64,000 bases of DNA, taken from Dirofilaria immitis. Its lineage: Eukaryota > Nematoda > Chromadorea > Rhabditida > Onchocercidae. The first letter of the stretch is position 1, and each line of letters starts with the position of its first letter. Position numbers and translations under genes: made by a program. Positions 28,780-39,862 of this stretch are shown here, piece after piece. Location: contig JAKNDB010000088.1 in the NCBI GenBank assembly GCA_024305405.1, forward strand, positions 1,444,001 to 1,508,000, given 5' to 3'. Under the pieces are notes generated by a model that was given only the letters and a program-made list of their open reading frames with translations, was not told where the DNA came from and did not search any database.

Positions 28780-29200
28780 AAGAATTACAAGAAACGAAGC
28801 GACAAAGATTGATAAGAATGATGAGGAATGAAATGGCAGAGATTGATAAGAATAATGAGGAAGGAAATGGCAGAGATTGATAAGAACAACGAGAAACGAA
28901 AGTGGCAGAAATTGATAAGAATGATGAGGAACAAAGCATCAGAGATTGATAAGAACAACGAGAAACGAAGTGGCAGAGAGATTGGCAAGAATTATGAGAA
29001 ACGAAGATGGTAGAGATTGGTAAGAGTTGTGAGAAACGAAAGTGACAAAGATTACTGAGAATTGCGAAAAAAATAAAATGGTAAAGATTATTCAAATAAG
29101 CGAGAAGCAGAGTGGTAGAGTTGATAGAAACAGTAAGAAACAAAGTGGCAAAGATTGATGAGAATTGCGAAAAATAAAGCGGTAAAAGACTGATGAGTAA
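28780..29200. repeat. 34-35 bp minisatellite
   Basis: The core GATTGATAAG recurs at 28807, 28841, 28875, about 28909 and 28944, followed by more diverged copies to about 29190. The unit reads roughly GGCAGAGATTGATAAGAA plus an AATGAGAAACGAA part. The minus strand of this array stays open for 152 codons, but its Ser/Ile/Leu-rich translation repeats every 11-12 residues and is not treated as a gene. Confidence 0.9.
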
Positions 29201-30010
29201 AAAATGCGGGAAAAGGAATGAAAATGAGTGGGAATGGTCTGTCGCTAATAATTATAGCAATAATTTGGCTAATATACTGTTGTTTAAGATGAGATGAAAT
29301 TAACTGAATTTGAAAATATGTAATTTATTGAATCTTTTTTGAATAATAAGAATAGCTTAGGCGTATTTAACACATAGATACGTGCAATTTTTAAATTAAT
29401 CAATTAATGTTTGGTTAAGATTTCATTATTTCTAGCATTATGCATAATCATATTTATCTTGAATGATAAATTAGAGTTAAGAAATGTTTAATGGAAATCA
29501 AATTTGTTTTTTATTTCTCTCTCTTCTTTTTTTATCGAAGACCTTTCAATTTTATGATTATGCATAATGCTTCAAGTTTACGTGATATTCTTTCTTTATG
29601 TTCAAATTTATCATGGTTCTAGATGTTTAACGATCACGTGATATTACTGTTGATAGATGATGATTACATTATTCGAGCATAGCTACTTTTCAAAAAAAAC
29701 ATCTTTAGTTACTTCCTTTTTCAGACATGAAATTCTGCCTTATTTTATAGTCTGATGTTTAAACGTTATTTATACGTTTAACGATTCACGTAATATCATT
29801 GTAGTAGATGATTACATTATTTGAAAATAATTATTGCTAGAAAAATAAATTTTTAGTTATTCTTTTTATAGAAAATTCGGACAAATTTAAAGAAAATAAG
29901 AATTAAAAGTGAAATTTCATCTCACTTATACTCTTTCGTTTTGCGTAACGTTGTTTAGACGTTTAACAATCACGTAATATTATTTCACACGCATCATTAA
30001 TGTTTTCATA
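29201..30010. other. Upstream region of TKFC with three spaced CACGT blocks
   Basis: The block GTTTAACGATCACGTGATAT at 29625 recurs in altered form at 29776 and 29961, with some similarity in the DNA that follows. The first copy contains a palindromic CACGTG E-box. The blocks may be regulatory or an old tandem duplication. Confidence 0.45.
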
Positions 30011-30017
30011 ACTTTAC

Positions 30018-30086
30018 GAGATAGAGAAAGAAAAGAGGAGAGAAGAGAGAGGGAGAGGGAAGAGCTGAGAAAGAGGGGAAAGGTCA
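30018..30086. promoter_or_regulatory. Polypurine GA tract just upstream of the TKFC first exon
   Basis: About 65 nt of almost pure G/A end about 20 bp before the ATG proposed for TKFC. GA-rich tracts of this kind occur in nematode promoters. No TATA box is evident. Confidence 0.4.
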
Positions 30087-30103
30087 CTTTTGCTCGTTTG
30101 CTC

Positions 30104-33100
30104 ATGTATCACTTGAAGCGAATGGCGATATCTGCTGTAAGTTTTTCTTTAATTTATCTGTTGCATTTTTATTGATGCATGATGTGTTACACGTAAGTGA
30201 CGTGATTTTCGACGTATCTATGCTTATAATTTTCATCTGTATCTATATAATTCAATCTTTCACATTAATATTTAAAATCCCATGCATTAATAGTTATTTG
30301 ATATCTAAATCTCTATCTCTTATGATTATTATTCTTTTTTTTGTTCGAATTACATTGTATTATATTTTTATTTCACATAATTTAAGTTCAACGATTCTTC
30401 GACTATATTTCAATAACGTTATATCATGTTTATATTCCATGCAGACTATGTCTACATGATTCCTCGCGCATGTGCGATTATATGGCAATTTTACATGTAT
30501 AGTTAATTATGTAATATTCTGCTGTATTCATAAATGTGTTAGTTAGAAATAAATTATCCATACGTAAAATATATATGTATTAAAATGTGAAACATGATAC
30601 AAACTATGATATTCACTCTGTCGTACCATGATTAATGTTTGCATATCGATTAGTTTGTTGTGTTATCGAATTTTGAATAAGTCATTTCCATACAGTTGTT
30701 AATGTTTTAGTAATCAAAGTTCAATTAGTTGAAAAAATTCATGTCATTTTATCGAAATAGATATGGAAAAGACTTCTAAATTTATAGCTTTTGAATGTTG
30801 ATATTACCGTCGCGGAAATTTTGCTTTTCGATTTTTTTTAAAAAACTGTTATAAATATTTCATAAATATAAGATAATATATTTTAATTACTTATCGATTT
30901 TATTTTTTTGAATATGTTACTCCTTTTTAGTATTTTTAAGTTTTGCTTTGGGGTAGTTTTCCCAGATTGCACAGTTTCAGGCGAAAAATCTGCTACAAAA
31001 TCCACTGTTGCATTTTGTTCGATTGTCATCATCAGTCAAAGTAACAACTGAAATGGAAACGAAAATAGTAAAAAGATAAATAAATTTATAAACAGTCCTG
31101 ATAATGCCGTGGACGATAGTATCCGTGGATTAATTCTCTCGCATGACAGTTTGGCAACCTTAGATGTAAGTCTTGTTTTTGTTTAATAAAAAACTTTTTT
31201 CTAACAATTAAAAATGTAAATCTATTAGCAGCAACAGTGTAATGAGGAGATTGGAACGCCAAGCTTTTTTCAGGTTTCATTACATTTCGATAAGCATTAT
31301 TTTACGTTGCGGTAACATAAATGATTTTATACTTTATTAAAAGTAGTTTCATAAAAAGCCAAACTCAGAAATTGTTAATAAATTTATACTTTAAAGCTTT
31401 TGTGCATGCTTAATAATATAAATTTAAGAAATTTTCAGGTTTCATTATTTATTTCTTTTGTGATGGCTTTATACCTACGTGTTACTGTTAACATTTTTTT
31501 TAATTTCAGTGTTGCCATCGTGTAATTCTTCGGACTGATAATGATAAGCTGAAAGGAGGAAAGCAGGTTACGCTACTTGCTGGTGGAGGCTCTGGACATG
31601 AGCCATTTGCTGCAGGTATTGCTTTGAAAAACTTAATTTCAACGAAAGATTAAGGGTTTTAACATAATTCAGTTATAATATAACTTATGCATTATATGGG
31701 GGAAGACTTTGGAAACTTTCATTGGGAGTTTCAAATATATATAAAAAAAAAAAAAAAACAAAAGACCAATCTTTAGCTTAATCCTAATTTTGTAGGTTTC
31801 GTTGGAAAAGGTTTCTTGTCAGCTGCCGTTTGTGGAAATGTTTTTGCATCACCACCTACTTCACATGTGCTGGCTGGCTTAAATGCTATTCGCAACCGCT
31901 GTAAGTGAATAGTTTATAAAAATCTTAAGTTATTGCTTGGGATTCAAATAATTATTCATGAGCAGTTGCTTTTCCTGGTGAACTTTAGTTTTATATTATA
32001 TGGAACTTATCTTTATTTTATTTATCAGCTGGGATAGGAGTATTTGTCATCAATTATACTGGTGATCGACTTAATTTTGGTTTAGCTGTGGAACGATTCA
32101 ATGCAAATCGAGAAAAAGAGGTTCTTAGATATGTGATTATGTTTCGTTAGGCATACTAAAACCATTCATAATTAAAAATATATATTTGAAACATTAAGCT
32201 CTATTTCAAAAATGATGTGAAGGTAGCTACGATAGGAAATGAAACAGCTGGTAAACTTTTGCTTATTTTATAACAGATGCAACAAATAAGACTGTATTGA
32301 TGATGACCAAACTTTCCTTAGTCCCCAATATATACAGCTTTGCAAACTGTTCTCAAATCATTGAAACTAAGTTTCATATAGTTTACAATGCTATAAACTT
32401 CTTTAATATGCGAATGTTCAGGATGGTGAAGCAGAAATGGTGATGATTGGTGATGATGTGGCATTAGAAGGTAGCATTGCTGGACGAGATGTTGGACGTC
32501 GTGGTTTAGCAGGTGCTGTATTATTATTAAAAGTAAGTTTTCAAAGTCAGCTTCTGTGTATAAATTTTTCAGTTGTTTTGTGGCTTTTACTTAGTAATGG
32601 ATTTTTGTCTTTAGATTGCTGGAGCAATGGCTGAAGAAGGCAGAGATCTGAAAACAATAACTGCAACGTCCAGAATCATAAATGATAATTTAGGTAGGTT
32701 GAAGCAAGTCTGATCTAAATAAAGGTTGTAATGCTTTGGTTATAGTATTTTTATCAATATTTTTGTTGAGAGAAGTTTAATAGTTGTTATTAAACTATTA
32801 GGATACGGAATTTGAAAGATTAAAAGCTGATCTATTATGATTTTGCGAATTTTAAAATCACTAATTTCAATATCTAATTTTGTGTTTTATGGCAACGGAG
32901 ATACTTTTAATGATGATTATTTTGAGGCACTATTGGTGTTAGTCTTTCTGCATGTAGTTTACCTGGTAGAGGTCCAATGTTTGAACTGGAATCGGATCAG
33001 ATGGAATTTGGTCTCGGTATTCATGGTGAGCCTGGTTTTGAAAGAAGTCAATACAGAACGGCAAAAGAAATAGCAAAACTACTACTAGAAAAACTTGAAA

Positions 33101-36100
33101 ACAGCCAGAAATTAAAACTTAAAAGAGGTACATGGCAAATGAATTTAAATATGACAAAATTTAATTTACATCCCGATACTTATAGACCTAGAACTTAAAA
33201 TATTCAAGAAGTATAACCACCCGAAGTTATAAGTTTTTTATTCAGATTTTGAAATTTCAATTTTTCAAAGTGATTTGAGTTCTATTCTTGGACTTTAAAC
33301 CGATAACTTTTTACTTCTCATAGATTATTATTGTTCCACTGGTTGCAAGAATATTTAAGACTTTTCGTACTTGAAGTTTTACATTTTCAGGTGAGGAACT
33401 GGTTATTTTACTAAATAATCTTGGTGGAACATCGCAAATTGAACTCAATATTCTTTCTGGAGAAATTTATTCATATCTACGTAAGTTCTGCTCGTGTTAA
33501 ATTTGATATCGCCTAAATAGATCAAACGAATAGATAATTTAAAATTCTTTTATTGGAATTCGATGTAAGTTTCGGTTTTATTGTCGGAAGTTCAATTTTT
33601 ATGAAAAAAAAAAAAAAAAAAAACAGAAATCTAACATATTTACTAAAACTGCCATTTTAGCATAGTTTTATATACATTCATCGAGCAATTTGAAGATTTA
33701 TAATGTAATCTGTTAAGGTGAAAAAGATTATTGCATTCGACGTTTCTATGTAGAAAGCGTGATGACATCGCTGAATGGTCATGGCATCAGTATTACAATT
33801 CTACGATTGATGTCAGACGATTGGTTACGATATCTGGGTACATAACGTTAAAGTTTTTAGACAAAGAATGAATTCCGAGAAGTTTTTAAATAAACGATTT
33901 GGATATAAAAATCGAATTTAATAAGTCTTATGATATCATTTTGATTAAGATTTCGATTTATTTTTGCTATCTTTAATTGCATTTTTATGACTGATATCAT
34001 AAAAATGGTAAAAAATAATAATAATTTAAGATGTGGTGACAGAGGCACCTGCATGGCGAATGACACGTTTGCCTCCGAAACTTTCATCTAATGCAAATGA
34101 AATCAAATCGACGGAAAGTAAACAGGAAATCAGTAGACATATTGGAGTAGCACTTTCCAAAGGTTTAATTTGTCTTTGCATTAGTTTCAGAAAAAATTTT
34201 TGTGTATTATAATTTTGAATAATTTTGCTTTAAATAATTCAATAATATAACGTTACTGTATTTTGTAAACATTTCAAAATAGATTTGAAATTTAGTGCAC
34301 AAAATCAAAAACACAATTCGTGTTTAAAAATATCTCTTCTCCATTTCCTGTCCTAACATAACTGCTTAAAGCTGATATTTACGAATGGCCATTTCTTTCG
34401 ACTTTGTTAATTTTGTGCAATATATTTCTGTTGATATGAAGAAGCGAAAATGATTTTCTGATTACAGTGCCAACTGAAGAATAGCCAGACCTTTGTAAAT
34501 ATCAGCTTTAAGCAGTTATATTTGAATATAAAGCAAAAATTTATAATGTTCCAGAGGATTCAAAACGTGTAGAAAGAGCTATAAAAAGGCCTGCATAGTA
34601 ATTCGTGAATCTGTGGATATGCTGAATGCTTTAGACAGTAGTGCAGGTGATGGTGACTGTGGAAGTACTCTAAAAGTTGGTGCCGATAGTAAGTTTTGTT
34701 ATCTAAAATGAGATCATCATATCACTTACCATGCTGTAAAAGGAGAAAAAACGAGTTTCCACATAATAATTATAAATTTGCAGTCTTATTTGCAGGCTGT
34801 TATTCATATTTATAATTGAGTCATTTTGGTAATTATTTTGCAGAAATTTTAAAATGTTTGGACGAAGGAAAACTTGCATGTAATAAACCACATTCTTTAT
34901 TTAATGAAATTTCACAAATATTTGAAGATGATGTTGGTGGTACAGCTGGAGCTGTGAGTTTTTAACTTTTGTTTTACTTCTACCAGATTTTCCATTTCTG
35001 ATCTTGATATATTGACTTGGGTAATTCGATCTTAATCGTCGATCTTTCTATTTTGCAATAAAAAATTAGTTATGAAACGATTTATTGGCATGCATTGCAT
35101 GAAAGCTTCTTATTTACATTTTATCTGTGCAGTGCTTCTGCTTTCGCTGATTAGGATATTTATAGCGAGAAAAGTTATTATATTTTTGGAAATACAAATT
35201 AGTAATAGTCATTTATGCTTTCATTAATGATAATGTAGTTTTTTCTCCTTTTCAGTTATACGCGTTGATGTTCAGCTCCGCTGCTCAATCATTTATCGAA
35301 TCAGCAACTGCAAATCAGTGGTTTATAGCATTGAAAAATAGCCTAGAGGCTATTATAAAATATGGGCAAGCCAAACCAGGTTCTAGATCTATGGTTAGTT
35401 TTCTCAATTATAGTCATTTCAGTTGCAATAAATCCAAGATTTGAATATTCAAAATGATCAGACTATTAGTAACTTTTTCATTAAATTATGAAATGATATG
35501 TTATATTTAACTCTTTTAGCATGTCAAGTCCTGCTGTAGCTCATTTGCTTTGGAAAGTGTTTGTTCATTTTTAACAGTATTTTATATTAGTATTTCCCAA
35601 AAAAAAATACTGTAGTGTTTATTTTTAATCTTATGAAGTAGCTCTATTCCAAAATTGATATCAATATTTCATTCAGACTATAGAATTTCTTATAAAAGGA
35701 GTTAGAAAATATCGAATATTGTTTTTAGTCTTTAGCAAAACGCATGACCACCAATGTCTGCATAATTTTAATTGCATATATATTTATTAACAAATTTGAA
35801 ATTGTATTCAGGCTTTTTCGGTGCAACCGACATACTTACAGGTAGATCCTTTACATGCTGCTTTGACAGCAATATCATGTGAAAATCCTGAAAAGCCACA
35901 GTGGGAAAATGCTGTAAAGGTAATTTTCTTTGTTAATTTTTCTTTCCTTCTTTATTTTTGATTTTTCACTGTGGTTAATAGATACGACATCAATTTTTTT
36001 GTTTAACTTTATTATGTATCCTAAGTTCATGATTATATGAAAAAGTATTGATTGTGATAATTCTCTCTCTTTGGTCTTTTCCTTTATATTTTTTTGTAAT

Positions 36101-36428
36101 TAGTTCCTTCATTCGTTATTTTAAAAATTGTATCTTGTATGGAATTGTCACTGGTAACATCATTTTTAGTTCTCTAATTTTAATTAATCACAAAAATAAG
36201 TTGTAAATCGAGTTGATTCTTTGCTGCACATCATTCTTACTGATTTCATCCCTTTTTTACTTTAATTATTTGCAGCAAGCTGAAGAAAGAGCAAAAGCTA
36301 CTAGTAGCATGATTGCACAAGTTGGTCGTGCAAGTTACACTTCTTGTTTAGTACAAAAAGAACCAGATGCTGGTGCAGTTGCTGTGTCTATATGGTTGCG
36401 AGCAATTTATGAGGCTGTTTATTCGTAA
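30104..36428 (+). CDS. tkfc: Triokinase/FMN cyclase (dihydroxyacetone kinase), 16 exons, two frame breaks
   Basis: Exons: 30104-30136, 30981-31165, 31510-31615, 31796-31900, 32029-32120, 32422-32532, 32615-32693, 32927-33127, 33391-33480, 33718-33837, 34043-34162, 34555-34688, 34844-34953, 35256-35393, 35842-35919, 36276-36428. The core from the ATG at 31053 is about 583 aa; human TKFC has 575. The DhaK domain shows [12 protein letters not shown], the nucleotide/substrate loop [25 protein letters not shown] and GLGIHGEPG, whose His normally binds dihydroxyacetone covalently. The DhaL domain shows [23 protein letters not shown] and GRASYTS. TKFC phosphorylates dihydroxyacetone and glyceraldehyde with ATP and can cyclise FAD to FMN and cyclic FMN. 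Frame breaks at A5 31070-31074 and A5 34583-34587 each need one more A. Exon 5 uses a weak GTTCTT donor. The first exon adds 35 in-frame leader residues and is less certain. Confidence 0.92.
34361..34516. mobile_element. 156-bp MITE-like element with TA duplication, in a TKFC intron
   Basis: The ends are inverted repeats. The 5' end starts ACTGCTTAAAGCTGAT and the 3' end finishes ATCAGCTTTAAGCAGT. They match perfectly for 22 nt, and a weaker second block (TGGCCATT against AATAGCCA) follows. TA dinucleotides flank both ends (34359-34360 and 34517-34518), as expected for a Tc1/mariner-type target duplication. There is no coding capacity. Confidence 0.75.
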
Positions 36429-37500
36429 TTCAAATTTAAAATTATTAATTATACTAGAATTTTATCGCATGGGTTGTATATAATATCTATTCATTTAGTA
36501 ATTCTGCTTCTCATTATTATATGGCTCTCATTAGGATTTAAAAATCAAATATATATGTATACATGACTACAATTAGTTAGAGTTATATTTTTCTTTTTTC
36601 CATTTATTTGCCTTAATTATAAATTCAGCTTCATGTTCATGATTTTAAATATTGTTTGTTAGAACGTGAGCACTTGACTACGAAAACATTCTTCTCCGAA
36701 TGGGATAATTTTTATAATTAGGAAAAATAATTTTTAAACTTCAATAGTGTTTTCCACAAAACTTCTTGACTGAACTAATTTTCGTTATGCTCTTTGATTG
36801 TTAATACTAATTCATAAATGGATAATTCTTTGTACCTAATTGGTATGGATATTTAATTAAGAAGTTAAATTTATATTGATGTAACTTTTGATCAATTTCA
36901 AGGATTGGAATTCTTACCATTCGTCTCTTTTCACAAATTTAATTTGCAAAAATTAATCTTTCAAAAAATAAATAAATTTTTCCTATTTTTTCTTACCAAA
37001 ATAAAGTGAGAAAAGTGGACAAGAAGTTTTGTGATAAGAAAAGCTCTTCAGCAGTATTAGATGGTAAATATATATAAGTGGCAAAAAATAGGCGGAAAAA
37101 ATCATACATGTAGTTTTTCTGGTAAAGTTATAATCGAATTTACGATTAGCAATTGAATAAAAATAATTAAAATATATTAATAAAAATACTTTAGAAGATG
37201 AATAGTACTGAAATAGAAGATTTGTAAATGTTTCATTTGATTATACAAGAAAGATGTCGAATAAAATGATTGAATGAAAAATTGAAATAAAATTTTTTCA
37301 TTAACAGCTATTTGAATATATTTAAAAATTATATTATATATTAATAATATAAGAATATATATTTTTGCTCATTTATTTTTGAATAATCAACAAATGGCAA
37401 CATATGTTGTACATTTCTCATCAAATGAATTTGGATTATTTCTGCTTTTGGCATATTTTTTTAAAGACCTTTTACATTTTCTGATTCATCGTTAGAAAAT
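36429..37500. other. TKFC 3' flank, AT-rich
   Basis: It probably includes the TKFC 3'UTR. No further exon was seen. Confidence 0.4.
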
Positions 37501-37848
37501 ATGTTGCATATTTATCAATCCATTTTCTTCTCCATTCATCTAGCTCATAGTAATAGTAGTAAGGAAAAAAATGAAGCAAAAAAGTTTCTTGATATAGCAA
37601 AAAAAAATATTCCTTTTTCAGGTAAAAAAATAAAAAAAACGAACAAAACTACTAAATCGTGCATAAATTATCGAACGACTGAAAGCGATGGTATCAAAGT
37701 TTTTAATGTGAGAAATTCTTGCTCGAAACAATCTTCATCTTCGTATAGAACAACGATGAGGTCAAAAATGGATCATGTCACGAATAAAATTAAACGCATT
37801 TTTTTGTTCGACAAAAAAAAAGACGAAACGATATCTCGTATATGGTGA
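37501..37848 (+). CDS. Hypothetical basic 115-aa ORF, possibly one exon
   Basis: It starts MLHIYQSIFFSIHL, a hydrophobic start that could be a signal peptide, followed by a Lys/Ser-rich body. It ends in a TGA. Codon use is richer in GC than its surroundings in the second half, which argues mildly for coding. Possible splice signals inside it (TCTAG|CT, TTTTTCAG|GT) mean the real model could differ. No family was recognised. It may also be chance in AT-rich DNA. Confidence 0.3.
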   Translation: MLHIYQSIFFSIHLAHSNSSKEKNEAKKFLDIAKKNIPFSGKKIKKTNKTTKSCINYRTTESDGIKVFNVRNSCSKQSSSSYRTTMRSKMDHVTNKIKRIFLFDKKKDETISRIW

Positions 37849-39862
37849 TAGTTGTAAATATTTATTAATAAGATTTTAGCCTACATATTATTAGATTATT
37901 AATTGATAAGATATGAATTATGATGAGTTTTATTTATCAATTTTTGATGAAATTTGGAACATAAATTAAAAATTATTGATATATAAAATTGATTAGCAAT
38001 AAGTATTACATTGATCATATCTCAAATAAATGATCGAAAGTTTATTCTTACGAATTCTAGATAAGTTCAAAAATATTCCATTGGTAACTGTTATAAGGCA
38101 ATTAAAAAAGAACACAAAATTTGTTACTACTTGGATCATTATTCCTGAAATGATTTGATATTTGAATTGCATTTAATCCTGTAATAAGTCACATAATTCC
38201 CAAGTTTAGGAAATTCTAGCAAGAATATATACTACGAGTTACTTAGAAGTGTACCGTAGGCTAGTTTCATTCTTATGATTTACCAAGTGGTTTGTTAAAA
38301 AAAAAAATTATTGTATGATCATTATCCTGTTGAATGATAGGTATAATTTTTATGAAAAAAGTAACGCTTTTATTTATTCACTTCACTACAGTTCATCAAT
38401 TTTTCATCTCTTGGACAAAATTATGCACTTAATTTTGTTCAATTTTTAGAGTTATAAAAATTATTTTCATTTACGAAAGAAAATCTCAAACGCTTTCTAT
38501 TGTCGTTTAGAGATAGGGAGGAGAAATCGTCTTGTATTGATAATTTTAATCATAATTTCTAACTGATCTTATTATTATTATTGTGAGTGAAAATTCGATA
38601 AAAATAATATGATATAGTTAAAAAAATATTTTTTTGACGATTAAGATAAAATTGAGAAATGAGAAAAAGATGAGAATTCAAAATTTAATATTTTTTTAAT
38701 TTTTTAAAATTAAATTCCAAATTAATGAAATTTTCATTTTATTAAATTAAATTAATTTGCAAAAATGACTGTGATTTAATAAATTTATGAAAATTACTAA
38801 GCAAACGGTAACATATATATAGCTATGCACTTCTTTTTACCGATTTTTTCCTTAAATTTCAAAAAAATTTTTTTTCAAATTTGGTAGAAATAGTTTTCAT
38901 AATAGCAGCAAATTGATCAAATCGCGCTTTCATTCATTCTGTCATCTCTATTTCCTCGATTTGTCATCGTTTTTGTCCATTAAAATATACACACACATAA
39001 TATGTATATATATATATACTACTGTTGATCCTTGTTTTTTTCTTTGATTTTAATTTCCTTTTTTTCTTATCTTTTTTCTTTTAAATAAGATTTGAGGATT
39101 TGTTTAACTAAAAGATTTTCTCTCTTATTTGATGATTCATTAAAATGAGAGTGAAAAAAAGAAAGAAAAACGAAAAGAAGAGGACAAAGATTTATGAGTT
39201 CTTTTTCTCTATTTCACTTTTCTTATATTTTTAATGCAAATTCTTTATTTTTTTCCAAACATATTCCATTTTGTTATAAATGTAAATGATGATAAAAGGT
39301 ATAAAAATTTTAAAAAATTGGAAAATCAATGAATTGAAGAAAATATAGTTGGAATATTTAATAAAATAAAAATCTATTTTTTCAAATTATGAAGAAATTT
39401 GCATCAAAATTTATTTAATTATTTATGAAGTATTTTATGAAAATTGGAAAAATTTTTAATATATTTATTACATACATATACAATACATATATATGCACAT
39501 AAATGTATTCATTTATTTGTTTTGCCTTTATTTATATGATAAAAAGTTATAAAATTTTTCCTATTTTTACTATTATTTTTTCTTTCTTTTACAATTTTAA
39601 TTTATATTTTAGTTTATGCAAAAATTCTGACGAATAAAAATTTTTTAGAAGATATTATGTACTGAAAAAGTTTGCCGATTATCAATCGTTTTCAATGCTT
39701 TACGCCTATTGCGTTTATTTCCACTTTTTTTCTTTTTTCTTTCAAATTTTCTTTTGCAAGAATTTCATTTTTTTACAAAACTTGAAATTTTGAAATTACG
39801 CTTTAACAAATACCGACAGAAAAAAAAAAAAACTAATCGGCAAGTTTAGACACTAACCCTAC
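37849..39862. other. AT-rich intergenic DNA upstream of psf-1
   Basis: No gene recognised. A possible acceptor, ACCGACAG (39814-39821), lies 42 nt before the psf-1 ATG. It could serve SL trans-splicing or a 5'UTR intron. Confidence 0.4.

Noticed and set aside
28685..29143. 152-codon minus-strand frame
   Set aside because: Periodic translation of a 34-35 bp minisatellite, with no recognisable domain.
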